Positions 32,052 through 42,529 of a stretch of DNA of 64,000 bases are shown piece by piece. This stretch comes from Cyanodermella asteris (Eukaryota; Ascomycota; Lecanoromycetes; Ostropales; Stictidaceae). How positions within the stretch are numbered: the first letter of the stretch is position 1; every line of letters starts with the position of its first letter. Under the pieces are notes generated by a model. It was not told where the DNA came from. It saw only the letters and a program-made list of their open reading frames with translations, and made no database searches. The translations under genes were made by a program, and so were the position numbers. The DNA lies in contig UYJD01000004.1 of the NCBI GenBank assembly GCA_900618795.1, positions 1,446,347 through 1,510,346 on the forward strand. Reading direction: 5' to 3'.

Positions 32052-33880
32052 CTAATAGCTCCTTCCGTACATACACCATGACTTCGCGAGCCTGTCACAG
32101 CCCTCGCGGGTGCACTTCGTCTCACCCTCAATAAGGCCTGCTGGCTGCTCGAAAGGAATACACAAGCTCTTCGCTCCCATGCTAGGAGCACGAGCATCTT
32201 GGGCTACTTCCTCGCTCTGTTCGGGGCCCCGGGCGCTCATTTCCTTAATCTTGTCCTCGCAATCCTCTTCCAAGCACGACGGCATAAGAATGACATTCTT
32301 CTCGTTCAATGCGGGAACGAAGTCCTTCCAGTCTGTCACTTGGATGCGGTGGCTGCGGAAAGACTGCTCGGCACGTGTGTACAGGTCAGACTGGATAGTC
32401 TCGAGCAATTCTGGGACCTTGGCGCCCAGCTCGGTAATAGCGATCTCGCCCTTACCATCACTACCCAACACATCGCGACGTTGAGTCTCCACAACATGCT
32501 TCTCATTCTCCTTGGGACCGAACGACAGACGAAGCGGCACGCCCTTGAGCTCATACTGGTTGAACTTCCAGCCTGGGGAATTGTCGCTGAGATCGTTGAT
32601 GGCGCGAATGCCGCTCGCCTTCAGGACTTCTGTCAGACCTTCAATAGTCTTGAAGATTTCAGTACGCTGCTCCTCGGTTGTCTTTGCCGTAATTCCAACA
32701 GGAACAATCACGACCTGCACCTCGGCCACTCTCGGAGGAATGACCAGGCCCTTGTTGTCGCTATGTATCATGGTCATGACACCAATGACTCGTGTTGACA
32801 GGCCCCACGAGTTTTGCCAGCAGTTGATTGGGGGCTTCTTCTCGCCGTCCTTGACGTCGGGATCCTCAACAGTGATACCGAACATCTTACTGAAATTCTG
32901 GCCCAGATGATGCGAAGTTGCACCCTGGATTCCTCTACCAGTCGCCGGAATGTAGCCTTCACATGTCGTACTGAAGTCGCTGCCCGCAAACTTTTCCTTG
33001 ATTGTCTTCTTACCGCGAACGACTGGGACAGCCAACAACTCCTCGTAGACGCCAGCATAGAACTCCAGGATCTGCATAGTCTCCTCTGTGGCAAGGTCTC
33101 GAGTCAGATGCACCGTGTGTCCTTCCTGCCACAGAAATTCTCGAGATCGCAAGAACGGCTGCGGATGCTTGAACTCCCATCTCACGACCGAGTTCCATTG
33201 ATTCAGGCGAAGCGGCAAATCACGATGGCTTCGAATCCACTTGGCGTAGTAGGGGTACATGACAGTCTCGGATGTTGGGCGGATGGCAATCTTCTTATCG
33301 AGCTTCGTGTTGCCTGCGTGTGTGACCCAAGCCACTTCTGCGGCAAAACCTTCAATGTGATCCTTCTCCTTGTTGAGGACATCCTCTGAGACGAAAAGAG
33401 GGAATGAGCAGTTCCGCACGCCAATTGCCTTGATCTTTGCATTGAGGTAATCCTGAATGAACTCCCAAATACCATATGAGGCGGGCTAAAGGTTTCAGTT
33501 TCGTTTTTGGTAATCATACTGGAACCACCTACCTTCAGAATATAGCAGCCGGAAACATCGTAGTAGTCCAACATATCTCCCTTGGTCAGGACTTGCTGGT
33601 ACCATGTCGGGAAATCCTCCTCTTTCGTGACATCGATGCCAATCATCTCGGCGCCGGTGACCTTCTTGGATGACTTCCCACCTTGTGGCTTCTTTGCTTC
33701 GGCCTTTCCAGCCTCCTTTACAGTATTGCTCGCCGACTTGTTGGCCTTCTTCGCCGCGAGCTCTGCTTGCTTTTGAGCTTTCTTCAAAGCGCTCTTCGAG
33801 ACCTTGTCAGGCTCGATCTGCGCATCGTTGAGCTTCGCCGTAACGTCTCCAACAGCCTCCGGAGCCTGGTTATCGGCCAT
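32052..33880 (-). CDS. Prolyl-tRNA synthetase, eukaryote/archaeal type, two exons
   Basis: Joined exons 33880-33533 and 33485-32052 give 593 residues. The 47-nt intron (GTAGGT...TTTAG) is in phase 0 and joins GCYILK to PASYGIWEFIQ. The class II catalytic core shows the TSETVMYPYYAKW strand, motif 2 RSREFLWQEGHT and motif 3 STRVIGVMTMIHSDN; then an anticodon-binding domain (VAEVQVVIVPVGI) and the C-terminal zinc-like/Tyr domain ending MYGRSY, typical of cytosolic ProRS. It charges tRNA-Pro in the cytosol. The N-terminus is a 70-residue Lys/Ala-rich helix (ALKKAQKQAELAAKK) and not the YbaK-like editing domain known in the yeast enzyme. It is divergent from CCT1, 692 bp between starts. Confidence 0.93.
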
Positions 33881-34572
33881 GTTTGCAGGTGGGGTTGTTT
33901 AGTTGTCTGGTTTCTGCGATGGCTGTTAGGTGAGATGACTCTTCGTCGCCAGCCAGCCTGCGTGCATAACTCACTTGTAATCCAGCTTAAGTAGTGCGTT
34001 AAGTCTCGGCTGCACTACCCTAGCTGATAAGGTCCCCGAGTGCAAACACCGCCAAAGTGCTGTCGCGCGTCTCAATTGCTGAAAAAAGCCCGCTGAAACG
34101 TTTGAGAAGCTTGTGACACCGGAGCGAAGTATGGAAGCGAACTTGCGGCAGGGCTGCGAGCGCGGATCGAGATGCAGTTATAAGTACGCCGTAGTCAGTG
34201 ACAAAGATCCTCGCATTTGGTTTGTTTTGCAGATTAGAGAGAAGCCTGCCGAACGATAATTGTCGAGAGCGGAGCTGCGCGAAGCTGTTTTGTTCGATGA
34301 GGGGCTCTGCGGCGGGCGACCCACTATTGCTTTCTCGAGAGGGGTCCTTCGGGGGCTCACCAGCTGTGCTCGGGCGCTGGCCCAGGAGGTTTAGCGTCGG
34401 CCTCCAGCTCCGCAGGCCTTGGCTGTGCGGGAAGCCGATATGCTAGCAAGAATTGAAAAGTATTTCGGAGCTCCAAGTTGCTGCCTCAGTCAAGCAACTT
34501 GATATCACCGCGTCTTTCGATCCCTTTGTCACGCTGTCACAATCAGCTGTCAACAGTCTAACCACAACCATA
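33881..34572. promoter_or_regulatory. Divergent promoter region of ProRS and CCT1
   Basis: Both flanking genes start outward from this segment. No open frame of note is present; an in-frame Met upstream of CCT1 (34453) is likely leader. I name no specific factor site. Confidence 0.5.
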
Positions 34573-36288
34573 ATGGCTGGCCTTTTCGAGGCGCCCCGCA
34601 ACGCCGGCACCCTCTTTCTTGGAGGTACCAAGATCAGCGGTGCAGATGTGCGGGATCAGAATGTACTCGCGACCCAGGCGGTTGCGAATGTCATGAAGAC
34701 GAGCTTCGGACCTTCAGGTTTGGACAAGATGATGGTCGACGACATTGGCGACGTGACCGTGACGAATGACGGAGCTACCATTCTTTCTCTTCTCGACATC
34801 GAGCACCCTGCGGGCAAGATCCTGGTCGAGCTGGCACAGCAACAAGACAGAGAAGTCGGTGATGGCACAACGAGCGTAGTTCTGGTGGCAGCGGAGCTTC
34901 TTCGACGTGCGAACGAGCTCATCAAGAACCGAATACACCCAACTACCATCATTACCGGCTACAGAATGGCTTTGAAAGAGGCGGTGCGATACATGAATCA
35001 GAACATCAGCATCAAGGTGGACTCGCTAGGGCGAGACTCGCTCATCAGCATTGCCAAGACGAGCATGAGCAGCAAGGTCATTGGAAGCGATTCGGATTTC
35101 TTCGCGAATATGGTGGTGGATGCTATTCAGAGCGTAAAGACGACGAACAACCGTAATGAGATCAAATACCCGGTCAAAGCTGTCAACGTTCTCAAGGCGC
35201 ACGGAAAGAGCTCAAGGGAGAGCATGTTTGTCAAGGGCTACGCCTTGAACTGTACAGTCGCGAGTCAGGCCATGAAGACGCGCATCACGGATGCAAAGAT
35301 CGCTGTGCTTGACATGAATCTTCAGAAAGAGCGCATGAAGCTTGGTGTCCAGATCACAGTCACAGACCCCAACCAACTTGAGCAGATTCGAGCAAGAGAA
35401 GCTGGCATTGTCTTGGAGCGAGTCGAGATGATCTTGAAGGCTGGAGCGAATGTGGTCATGACCACCAAGGGCATTGACGATATGTGCTTGAAGCTTTTCG
35501 TTGAGCGGGGTGCAATGGCGGTCAGAAGGTGCAAGAAGGAGGATCTGCGAAGGATAGCGAAGGCAACTGGCGCAACCATGATTACTTCTCTGTCCGATTT
35601 GAATGGTGACGAGAAGTTCGAGGCAAGTTCGTTAGGCCATGCAGAAGAGGTCGCACAAGAGCGCATTTCAGACGACGAGTGCATTCTGGTCAGAGGCACC
35701 AAGGCTCACAGCTCAGCTTCGATCATCCTTCGCGGCAGCAATGAATTCCACCTTGATGAGATGGAGCGCAGTGTCCACGACTCCCTTTCCGCAGTCAAAC
35801 GGACCCTCGAGTCCGGCAACATCGTCCCCGGTGGTGGCGCTGTCGAGACCGCTCTACACATTTACCTCGAAGAGTTTGCAGGCACGGTCTCTTCTCGGGA
35901 ACAGCTTGCCATTGGTGCATTCGCTCAAAGTCTGCTCGTCATCCCCACCACGCTTCTCAACAACGCCGCTCTCGACTCATCAGAATTGGTTGCACAGCTA
36001 CGAAGCAGACACGCCCTCAGCCAACGCATGCAGGAAGGCGCGAGTGCACTGAGCGGAGCGGAGAAGGACGCTGCCAAGAAGAAGGATTACAAGAATTACG
36101 GGGTTGATTTGGCCAAGGGCAGGGTCGTGGACAGCATCAAGACGGGTGTTTTGGAGCCGAGCATGAGCAAGGTCAAGCAGTTGAAGAGTGCGGTGGAAGC
36201 ATGCGTCTCGATCATGCGCATTGATACATTGATCAAGCTCGACCCGGAGCAGAGAGGCGAGGGTGGAGATGATGGCCATGGCCACTGA
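34573..36288 (+). CDS. CCT1: T-complex protein 1 subunit alpha (CCT1)
   Basis: A 571-residue single-exon protein. Group II chaperonin motifs are all present: [21 protein letters not shown] near 51-71 (nucleotide binding), then [12 protein letters not shown] with the catalytic Asp, the apical domain, and [15 protein letters not shown] and [17 protein letters not shown] late. The combination [22 protein letters not shown] with [15 protein letters not shown] is specific to the alpha subunit. Together with seven sister subunits it forms the cytosolic TRiC ring that folds actin and tubulin with ATP. I start at 34573 ([15 protein letters not shown]) because homologues begin at about this point; an in-frame Met 40 codons upstream (34453) gives unconserved residues. 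A short Gly/His tail (DDGHGH) is present. A poly-A run follows the stop. Confidence 0.95.
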   Translation: MAGLFEAPRNAGTLFLGGTKISGADVRDQNVLATQAVANVMKTSFGPSGLDKMMVDDIGDVTVTNDGATILSLLDIEHPAGKILVELAQQQDREVGDGTTSVVLVAAELLRRANELIKNRIHPTTIITGYRMALKEAVRYMNQNISIKVDSLGRDSLISIAKTSMSSKVIGSDSDFFANMVVDAIQSVKTTNNRNEIKYPVKAVNVLKAHGKSSRESMFVKGYALNCTVASQAMKTRITDAKIAVLDMNLQKERMKLGVQITVTDPNQLEQIRAREAGIVLERVEMILKAGANVVMTTKGIDDMCLKLFVERGAMAVRRCKKEDLRRIAKATGATMITSLSDLNGDEKFEASSLGHAEEVAQERISDDECILVRGTKAHSSASIILRGSNEFHLDEMERSVHDSLSAVKRTLESGNIVPGGGAVETALHIYLEEFAGTVSSREQLAIGAFAQSLLVIPTTLLNNAALDSSELVAQLRSRHALSQRMQEGASALSGAEKDAAKKKDYKNYGVDLAKGRVVDSIKTGVLEPSMSKVKQLKSAVEACVSIMRIDTLIKLDPEQRGEGGDDGHGH

Positions 36289-37167
36289 AATATCTAGACT
36301 CGAGTAAAAAAAAAGAATCACATTGCTGGCAATACAGCTGGACAAGCACGGAACTTTAGTTGCATGCAACGAGTGCTGATAGGAGCGGGCAAAGGTCCAA
36401 GAAGCGTGCATGTTTCCTCGCCTTTAGCGATGCGACGGAGGCAAGAATCGTCGAGTCACACTTGTTCATCAATCTGTTTCGAGTACTGCCGAACATGCGA
36501 CTAGGACCGCATGCGGAAGTGGCTGTCTGATATAGTCAGTATCGTTGACTGGCGTGCTTCTCACTTCAACTAGAACGGTCATTATCAAGGCAAGTCGTAG
36601 TGTACGAGGGCAACGACTTCTAACAGTCTGCCTTGCAATCGTCAACCGATAGATCGTCACGCAGTGTCGTCCGAATCACCACGAAGCAAGGCAGCATGGC
36701 ACTCGAAGCAATTTCATTAAGGCCTTAATAATTTGACCGTCGCACGCGCTTGTTTGCGCTCGTTTCTCGTCAGTATGCCCTCTATCGTAAGACCAGACAA
36801 AAAGCAAGACGCATCGGGCCGTGTGGGTATCATCGCTGGCGCAAGACCAAAGCAAAACAAAATCACACCCCTTTTTCCTCAAAGGAATCCCAGAAACACC
36901 ACAGTTGGCGAAACGCAACCATTCCAGACTTTTCGCAACCTCTCAATAACTCCTTCCATGCCTATCAATCCATGCTCAATGCAGTCCAAGTCTAGTCTAT
37001 CGCTCATCCTGGTCCTCAGAATCGCGCCTTCGCCCTCGTTTATTCCCATGCCGAACAATTGAAGATGTATCCAACCGGTCCTTGTCGACATCTGATGAGC
37101 CTTCCCGGACAAAAGAGTCCAGGTCCGCCATCTGCCTAAAACCAAGGAACCAGCCAGACGACTCGGG
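36289..37167. other. Intergenic, no supported gene
   Basis: 3' flank of CCT1. Only short, overlapping frames; no motif. Confidence 0.5.
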
Positions 37168-37500
37168 GTCTACTCGAACAACCATGCCGTGCAATTTGTG
37201 TCACGGTCTTATAGGCCGACTTCAACATACCGAACACCTGTCATTGACGATCTGGGTATCCCCTCGCCCCAATCAACTTCTGTCGCCAACTCTTCGCCGA
37301 GGAAGCATCGGTGTCTACTCGAACGACCATGCCGTGCAATTTGTGTCACGGTCTTACGGGCCGACCTCGACAACCGAGCAACCTCCCCTTCCCCCAGCTC
37401 TGTGCCCAAGATGCATCGCCGTCTACTCAAACAACCATGCCGAGCAATGTGTGTCTCGGTCTTACAGGCCGAATTCGACAACCGAATTCGACAACCGAGC
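37168..37500. repeat. Three spaced copies of a ~68-bp repeat
   Basis: Copies start at about 37168, 37313 and 37421. Each begins GTCTACTCRAACRACCATG, then CCGWGCAATKTGTG, TCACGGTCTTA and GGCCGA, and ends with TTCGACAACCGA-like bases. Spacing is 145 and 108 bp, with unrelated unique filler between copies. Copy 3 also duplicates a 14-bp piece (GAATTCGACAACCG, 37471-37499). All six frames remain mostly open, but no protein family is apparent. The array ends 23 bp before the stop codon of the SUN gene, so it probably lies in or near that gene's 3' UTR. Confidence 0.75.
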
Positions 37501-37522
37501 ATCTTGTCCCAACCTCGCCCAA

Positions 37523-39337
37523 TCACACCTTCGCCAAATCAGCGACCGACATGCCGAACAACTTCAAGCGGTAGATGCACACGCTCGGATTGGTTTCCCA
37601 AGAGCCGACCGTGCGCACTGCCATCTTGGAGACAGTTGCTCCGAAATAGGCCATGTCGACCGGGATGGTGAAGGTTTGACTGGCAGGACCGGTTTTGTCG
37701 TAACGAAAGCGGCCGATCCTGACCCAGGTGTTGTCGAGAGACTGGCGGGTGTCGAGGTCGTCATGGGTGGATCCGGTATCCAGTTCACCATCGTTGAAGA
37801 TGGCGACATTGTCCAAGGCGGAGGCTTCGACGCGGGCGCGCAAGCTCTCATCCTCGATCTGGACCCAGAATTCCATGTCTTGCGGGATTGTGGCAGCGGT
37901 GGCAGGGATAACGTCGGACGCGAGCATGTGCTCGACCACAAGCTCTTGAGGCGCGACCGGTGCCTCGAGTGAGACAGCGATCTGGGCCTTGCCGTTGGAG
38001 GAAGGCGAGCACCAGCAGTCCGTCACGTCGTGCCATGGATGGAGCACGACGGAGGGCGAAGAACGAAACCACGAGAAGCCACCGGAGGGAAAAAGGTCGC
38101 GACCTATCAGGCGTTGCAGGACGCTCGGTCGGGGGCGTTCAGGCATTTCCAAGACAGTCACGGGGCGAGTTGGCGACGTCAGGTAGGGGTCAATCCTGAC
38201 CCCACGACCTGGCGTGAAGAAGTTGATGGCCTGCGCTGGTTTCTGGCGTGGCGGGGCGGTCTCCAGGATTGTTGTCCTCATGGTGACAACGTCCTCCTCA
38301 AGCTGCTCGATTCTCGTCACAACCGTGTCCAGGGAGAAGGGAGCCTTGATGCGATCAACCAGGCTCACGCCTGGTTTCTGCGCATTCATGTGCACGTAGC
38401 ACAGGGATGAGAGGACGACGACGGCAAGCAGAGGAAGGACGAAAGGAAGACCACGGGACAGGACCTGCTTGACGACACGGCCTGTCGCAAAGACGAGACC
38501 AGCAAGCCAGAGAAGGAGAGCCTGTAGCCAGGCGACCGGGGTGAACCAAGGAAACCACGCCGGGCCCTGGAGCGCGAAAGAGGCGACGCGCACGGGTGCT
38601 GTGGTAGCACGAGGAAAACCGGAGGGCGACAAAGAAGGAGAACCAGAGCCAGAACCAGAGCGGGAGCCAGAGCCAGAGCCGGAAGCAGACGAAGAGACGG
38701 AGGGACGGGCGGAGCCAGCAGAGGAGCGGTTCCTCTTGGACGAGGTTGTGCCGCCGCTCACGTCTGCACCGGAGACGAGGTAGTTGGCCGCAGCCACCGA
38801 TGCTTCACTCTGAGCCGATGAGCGGCTCGGCTTGCGTGAGCCCCTGCTGGACTCGCTCTTCGGCGCCGGCTGGCTGGGAATAGAGGCAGTTGGCACCCGC
38901 CGGCCGGTGCTGCTGCTGACTTGCTGGATTGCTCCAGCGACGGCGCTGCCGAGAAGGGCTCCGGCAGAGTTGTTGGCCGCGTTGACGACCAGAGCAACGG
39001 GCTCACGGGCCTGGGCTTTGCCACCATAGGCATTGCTCGCCCGAACTGCTTGCTCCTCAAGCTCACCCTTGAGGGATTTGACGGCCGGTCCCGAGCCAGC
39101 TGCAGACGTGTCGGTGGACCCGGCGCTGCGACCACCGCGACCACCACGAACTCCACGACCTCCTCGAGCGGCAGTGGAGGGCGCCCTTGGCGTCGCCGCT
39201 GGCGTTGCCGAGTGCTTCCTTGGGCTGCGGCGGGCGGACTGGTCGGTCGGTGCTGGGGGCGCAAGGGCAGGAGTTGGCGGGGCGGCTGCCGATGCCGAGA
39301 GCGCTGTGGCATTTGTGCCAGGTCGAGGAGGAGCCAT
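37523..39337 (-). CDS. SUN-domain nuclear envelope protein
   Basis: A 604-residue single-exon protein. Residues 1-250 are low complexity: Ala/Pro-rich, an RGGRGVRGGRGGR patch at 58-70, and a Ser-Gly repeat at 218-234. Hydrophobic spans are at about 264-287 and 297-316 (FVLPLLAVVVLSSLCYVHM); the second is the likely membrane anchor. A short coiled coil follows (VVTRIEQLEEDVVTM, 339-353), then the SUN domain at about 425-595 with WHDVTDCWCSPSSNGKAQIAV, VVEHMLASDV and FTIPVDMAYFG. SUN proteins sit in the inner nuclear membrane and bind KASH partners to link nucleus and cytoskeleton, and they tether telomeres. The Cys-x-Cys near 441-443 is where relatives have NCW. Confidence 0.85.
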   Translation of the reverse strand: MAPPRPGTNATALSASAAAPPTPALAPPAPTDQSARRSPRKHSATPAATPRAPSTAARGGRGVRGGRGGRSAGSTDTSAAGSGPAVKSLKGELEEQAVRASNAYGGKAQAREPVALVVNAANNSAGALLGSAVAGAIQQVSSSTGRRVPTASIPSQPAPKSESSRGSRKPSRSSAQSEASVAAANYLVSGADVSGGTTSSKRNRSSAGSARPSVSSSASGSGSGSRSGSGSGSPSLSPSGFPRATTAPVRVASFALQGPAWFPWFTPVAWLQALLLWLAGLVFATGRVVKQVLSRGLPFVLPLLAVVVLSSLCYVHMNAQKPGVSLVDRIKAPFSLDTVVTRIEQLEEDVVTMRTTILETAPPRQKPAQAINFFTPGRGVRIDPYLTSPTRPVTVLEMPERPRPSVLQRLIGRDLFPSGGFSWFRSSPSVVLHPWHDVTDCWCSPSSNGKAQIAVSLEAPVAPQELVVEHMLASDVIPATAATIPQDMEFWVQIEDESLRARVEASALDNVAIFNDGELDTGSTHDDLDTRQSLDNTWVRIGRFRYDKTGPASQTFTIPVDMAYFGATVSKMAVRTVGSWETNPSVCIYRLKLFGMSVADLAKV

Positions 39338-41040
39338 TGCGAGAGAGGTGATTTATGATGTAGGTGGTGGAGGATGTCAGAGGGCGTGGCGGTCCACCAG
39401 GCCGCAAAGAAAGAAAGCGTTATCACTTGCGTGGAGCAAGGTCAAAAGATCCAATGGGTCGGCGGAATGAGGTGTTGGAGATTACCGCAGAGTGATCGTC
39501 GACACAATGTGATCGCAAAGAAATTGTGAACTTAGTACGAGGGCGTGTTGCAGGGAAATCTCAGAGGCACTGACATGCAAGCAGCACGTTGGTTGTCGCA
39601 GGGAAGGCTCAGAGGCGCTGGCAAGCAAGCAAAAACTGACGAGAACAGCCGTGGTGGTGAGCTGAAGGGCGGTCGAGCTGAAGTGATGGCAGAACCTGGT
39701 ATTGAAGGTTCGAAGAGAAAGGCTGGGAAGAAAGCGAAGTGGAAGCTTATAAGCCTGCGGAAATAAGGTTTGCCGTGTTGTGAATTGAATTGAAGTGAAT
39801 TGAAGTGAAGCAGTCAATGACTCCCCCTGCCCTGCGCCTTCACAACAATCGCCACGCAAGCAACCGCGCTAGCAATGACAAATCAAGCCTCTGACTCTCT
39901 GAAACACTGCAAAGTCGGACTCGCGGTTGAAGAAGGGGCTGGAGCTTTCCTGTGAATCCAAATGCTCAAATGATGCTGGGTTGTCGCGTCGGGGGTTGAT
40001 GTTGGTGTCCTGGCGCGCGACTCAATGCAGCTTTACCGGCCTCACTTTCACAAAGTGAACAAGTGGAGAGGATACATGACTTTCTGATCTGGCTTTGGAC
40101 ACGAATGGAAGAACGCTGCAAACGGCCTTGACCCAATGAAATTCGTAACGCGTTTCTTTGAGCTCAACAGACAGTCTTGAGGTCGAACAAAGTACAGTGC
40201 CATCGCGTCGAGCCATTCCAGAGATGTGGCTGCGCTGACGCCACACAAGTGGCTGCCATGCTCGTAATGCACGGGCCCCGCAAGACTACGAGGGCTCGGA
40301 ATCAGTACTGTACCTGCAGATGGTGCTTTCAATTGCTGGTTGTGTATTCAGGCTGATGCGATAGTCGGATGGCTGGGGCAACTTGGCTCCTCCATTTGAC
40401 TCGAGAAGGGCGAGAAGGGCATGAGGAAGGGTGCTCTGATTCCACTTCCCTGGGAGCTGATCAACCCCTCAGGCTATTCTCCAGGGTCCAGCTGGGAAGA
40501 TAGGGCTTCGATAATAGCGTGTGCAGAACACATTGGCAGATCACATCCTCTTCCACGAACGAAGCATCGTCTCTGAGTGTCATGAAGCCGCGTACAAACG
40601 AATGTCACAGTCGCTTGGGCTCATCAGCACCGATGTAGTGCGATGGACCCCTTGGTGCGACAGTGACAGCAGTCCCACTCAGTCTCCCATTTCATTTCGT
40701 GATCGTACCCTCGCACGGCTAGCAGGGAGCTTGCAGACGACTTGCAGTTCCATTTCATCTTCCTTGACCGCTTACAGGCCTCCGGTAGGACTATTCCATC
40801 TTCTACTGGGTGGCTTCGCAGCATATGAGTCACGCGCCTTTCAAATGGGGATTGCGGCGTATGCGTACAGGTTCATCGGCGTCAATATAAAGCAACTATC
40901 TTAACAAGCACAAATATGAAATGCATTTCGTTTTCAAGAGATAATTGACGTTGAGCAGCTTGGACACTGACACACCAGGGCAGTGCGATCCGCTCCTATT
41001 CATCTAGCCAGTGGCGCCTTGAGGCTTCCCCAAGTCGAAG
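39338..41040. other. Intergenic with small direct repeats
   Basis: No gene supported. A 34-bp direct repeat occurs at 39550-39583 and 39598-39631 with five mismatches (GCAGGGAAxxCTCAGAGGC core), in the probable leader of the SUN gene. A GAATTGAA/GTGAATTGAA microsatellite lies at 39782-39810. A 127-codon frame at 40521-40904 shows no motif. Confidence 0.45.
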
Positions 41041-41751
41041 ATGGGAACGAGCATCGCAGGTCCGCTAGTGAATGGTAAACAGACAAGCATTTGTCTCGTA
41101 GAGCGAAACGACCTTGGGGAGTCTCGACATGTTGATGGGGTATTCGCGGTCGTCAATGCTGCTTTCAGTTACTGCCATCCTCCTTACATCCAATCCAATT
41201 TCCAGCGTCTGTTGACGCACGATCAGATGTTGGAAGAGCTCGGAGCTGAGTCGTTCACATTCATCGTTACTCAGACTGTGGTTATAAATGGTCAAGAAAA
41301 TGAGACTGTAATTGGCACGGGGTCTGCGCTGCCTGTTTATCGCCGACCCAACAGCGAGACTCTGATCAGCGAGGCGTCCAAGAAGACGACTGTACGGAGG
41401 AGCGCTAAGGCGAGAGCACCAATTGCAGGAGTAGTCGATTGGGAGCTCAAGCACCTTTGCGTTGGACCAGCGTCGATGAGACAGGGCCTGGCTGGACACA
41501 TTCTGCAACGCCTGCATCAAGAGATTGTCCGGCGGACACAGCGCGGCTTGGTCGACAATGGCGATAGGAGATCAGAGCAAGCCGAACACATACTCCGCAT
41601 CATGATCACAACTCTCAGGGAAATGAACGGGTTTTGGTACAAGAAAAGAGGTTATGAGGTGGTGGAGACCTCAACCTACCCTGCAGGCACGCTCGGGGGC
41701 ACTGAGCCATTTTCAATCTGGCACATGGATTGCCTTGTCGAGTGTCAGTGA
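41041..41751 (+). CDS. GNAT-family N-acetyltransferase
   Basis: A 236-residue single-exon protein. An N-terminal strand-helix (DGVFAVVNAAFSYCH) is typical of GNAT motif C. Motif A is WELKHLCVGPASMRQGLAGHILQRL in two parts, where the Arg-Gln-Gly-Leu-Ala-Gly loop binds the acetyl-CoA pyrophosphate. Motif B includes GFWYKKRGYEVVET. The order of motifs and the length fit a single catalytic domain. I cannot tell the substrate; the long insert between strands 3 and 4 (about residues 95-135, basic) is not typical of histone or ribosomal acetyltransferases. The start is the ATG at 41041, directly before conserved sequence. Confidence 0.8.
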   Translation: MGTSIAGPLVNGKQTSICLVERNDLGESRHVDGVFAVVNAAFSYCHPPYIQSNFQRLLTHDQMLEELGAESFTFIVTQTVVINGQENETVIGTGSALPVYRRPNSETLISEASKKTTVRRSAKARAPIAGVVDWELKHLCVGPASMRQGLAGHILQRLHQEIVRRTQRGLVDNGDRRSEQAEHILRIMITTLREMNGFWYKKRGYEVVETSTYPAGTLGGTEPFSIWHMDCLVECQ

Positions 41752-42529
41752 TCTCGGATACTACGGGAGCGTTGTAGGCGAGTGCCAATCGACTTGGTGT
41801 CGTTTCCGTCGATGTTGTTCACTCAATTAACGTCATCATTTTCCTGTTCCATTTCGGGGGGGTTTTTTTCTTGGTGTACACAAATAACAATCAAACAGAA
41901 CATTATTTCTCGCATTCGTGCTTCGCTACCCGGTCGGCCGTAACCTGCACGCTCTGAATCAGTCTTCAGAGACAAGGCAAAATGTTCACGAAGACGGATC
42001 TGTAGCCTGTAGGTCTGTCAAATATTCACATCGTTTTACCCGTTGTTCGAGAACGGATCAAGGTGATCTCAGAAAGATCAGCGACACATGTACTTATTGG
42101 ACTGTCCAAGCGAATTTGAAGCTGACCAGAATGACCGGACTTGGTCCATGTATTAGTTCATATTCAAATGAACCGATGTAGCAGCCCGTCAGTCTTCCGT
42201 GCTTGACGACCTGTGATGAGGGCAGCGTTCTTTGCTACCGGTCAGCCACGACGGCGCGGCCACACCGCACGCGCCACTGCCCGCGGAAGCGCACGCAGCT
42301 TATTCCGAAGCTGCCGCGCTGCATTGCTGTTCATCATTCCTGGACCTGTCACCACTTCTACCTCGCACCCGGACACAAACAGCCTTTCCGAGATTTCAAT
42401 GTGATCGCTGTACCTATGACCTAAGCTCAGGCCTCTCAACCATCTACAAGCGACATCTCCTTCTTCCGCACTAACGATAGACGCGCACACAGCGTTTGAG
42501 CCTCGCTCGCTTGCGAGCACACTATCGTC
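41752..42529. other. Intergenic, promoter of the Scd6/Lsm14-like gene
   Basis: No supported gene. A few short frames near 42200-42470 lie in the likely leader. Confidence 0.5.
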
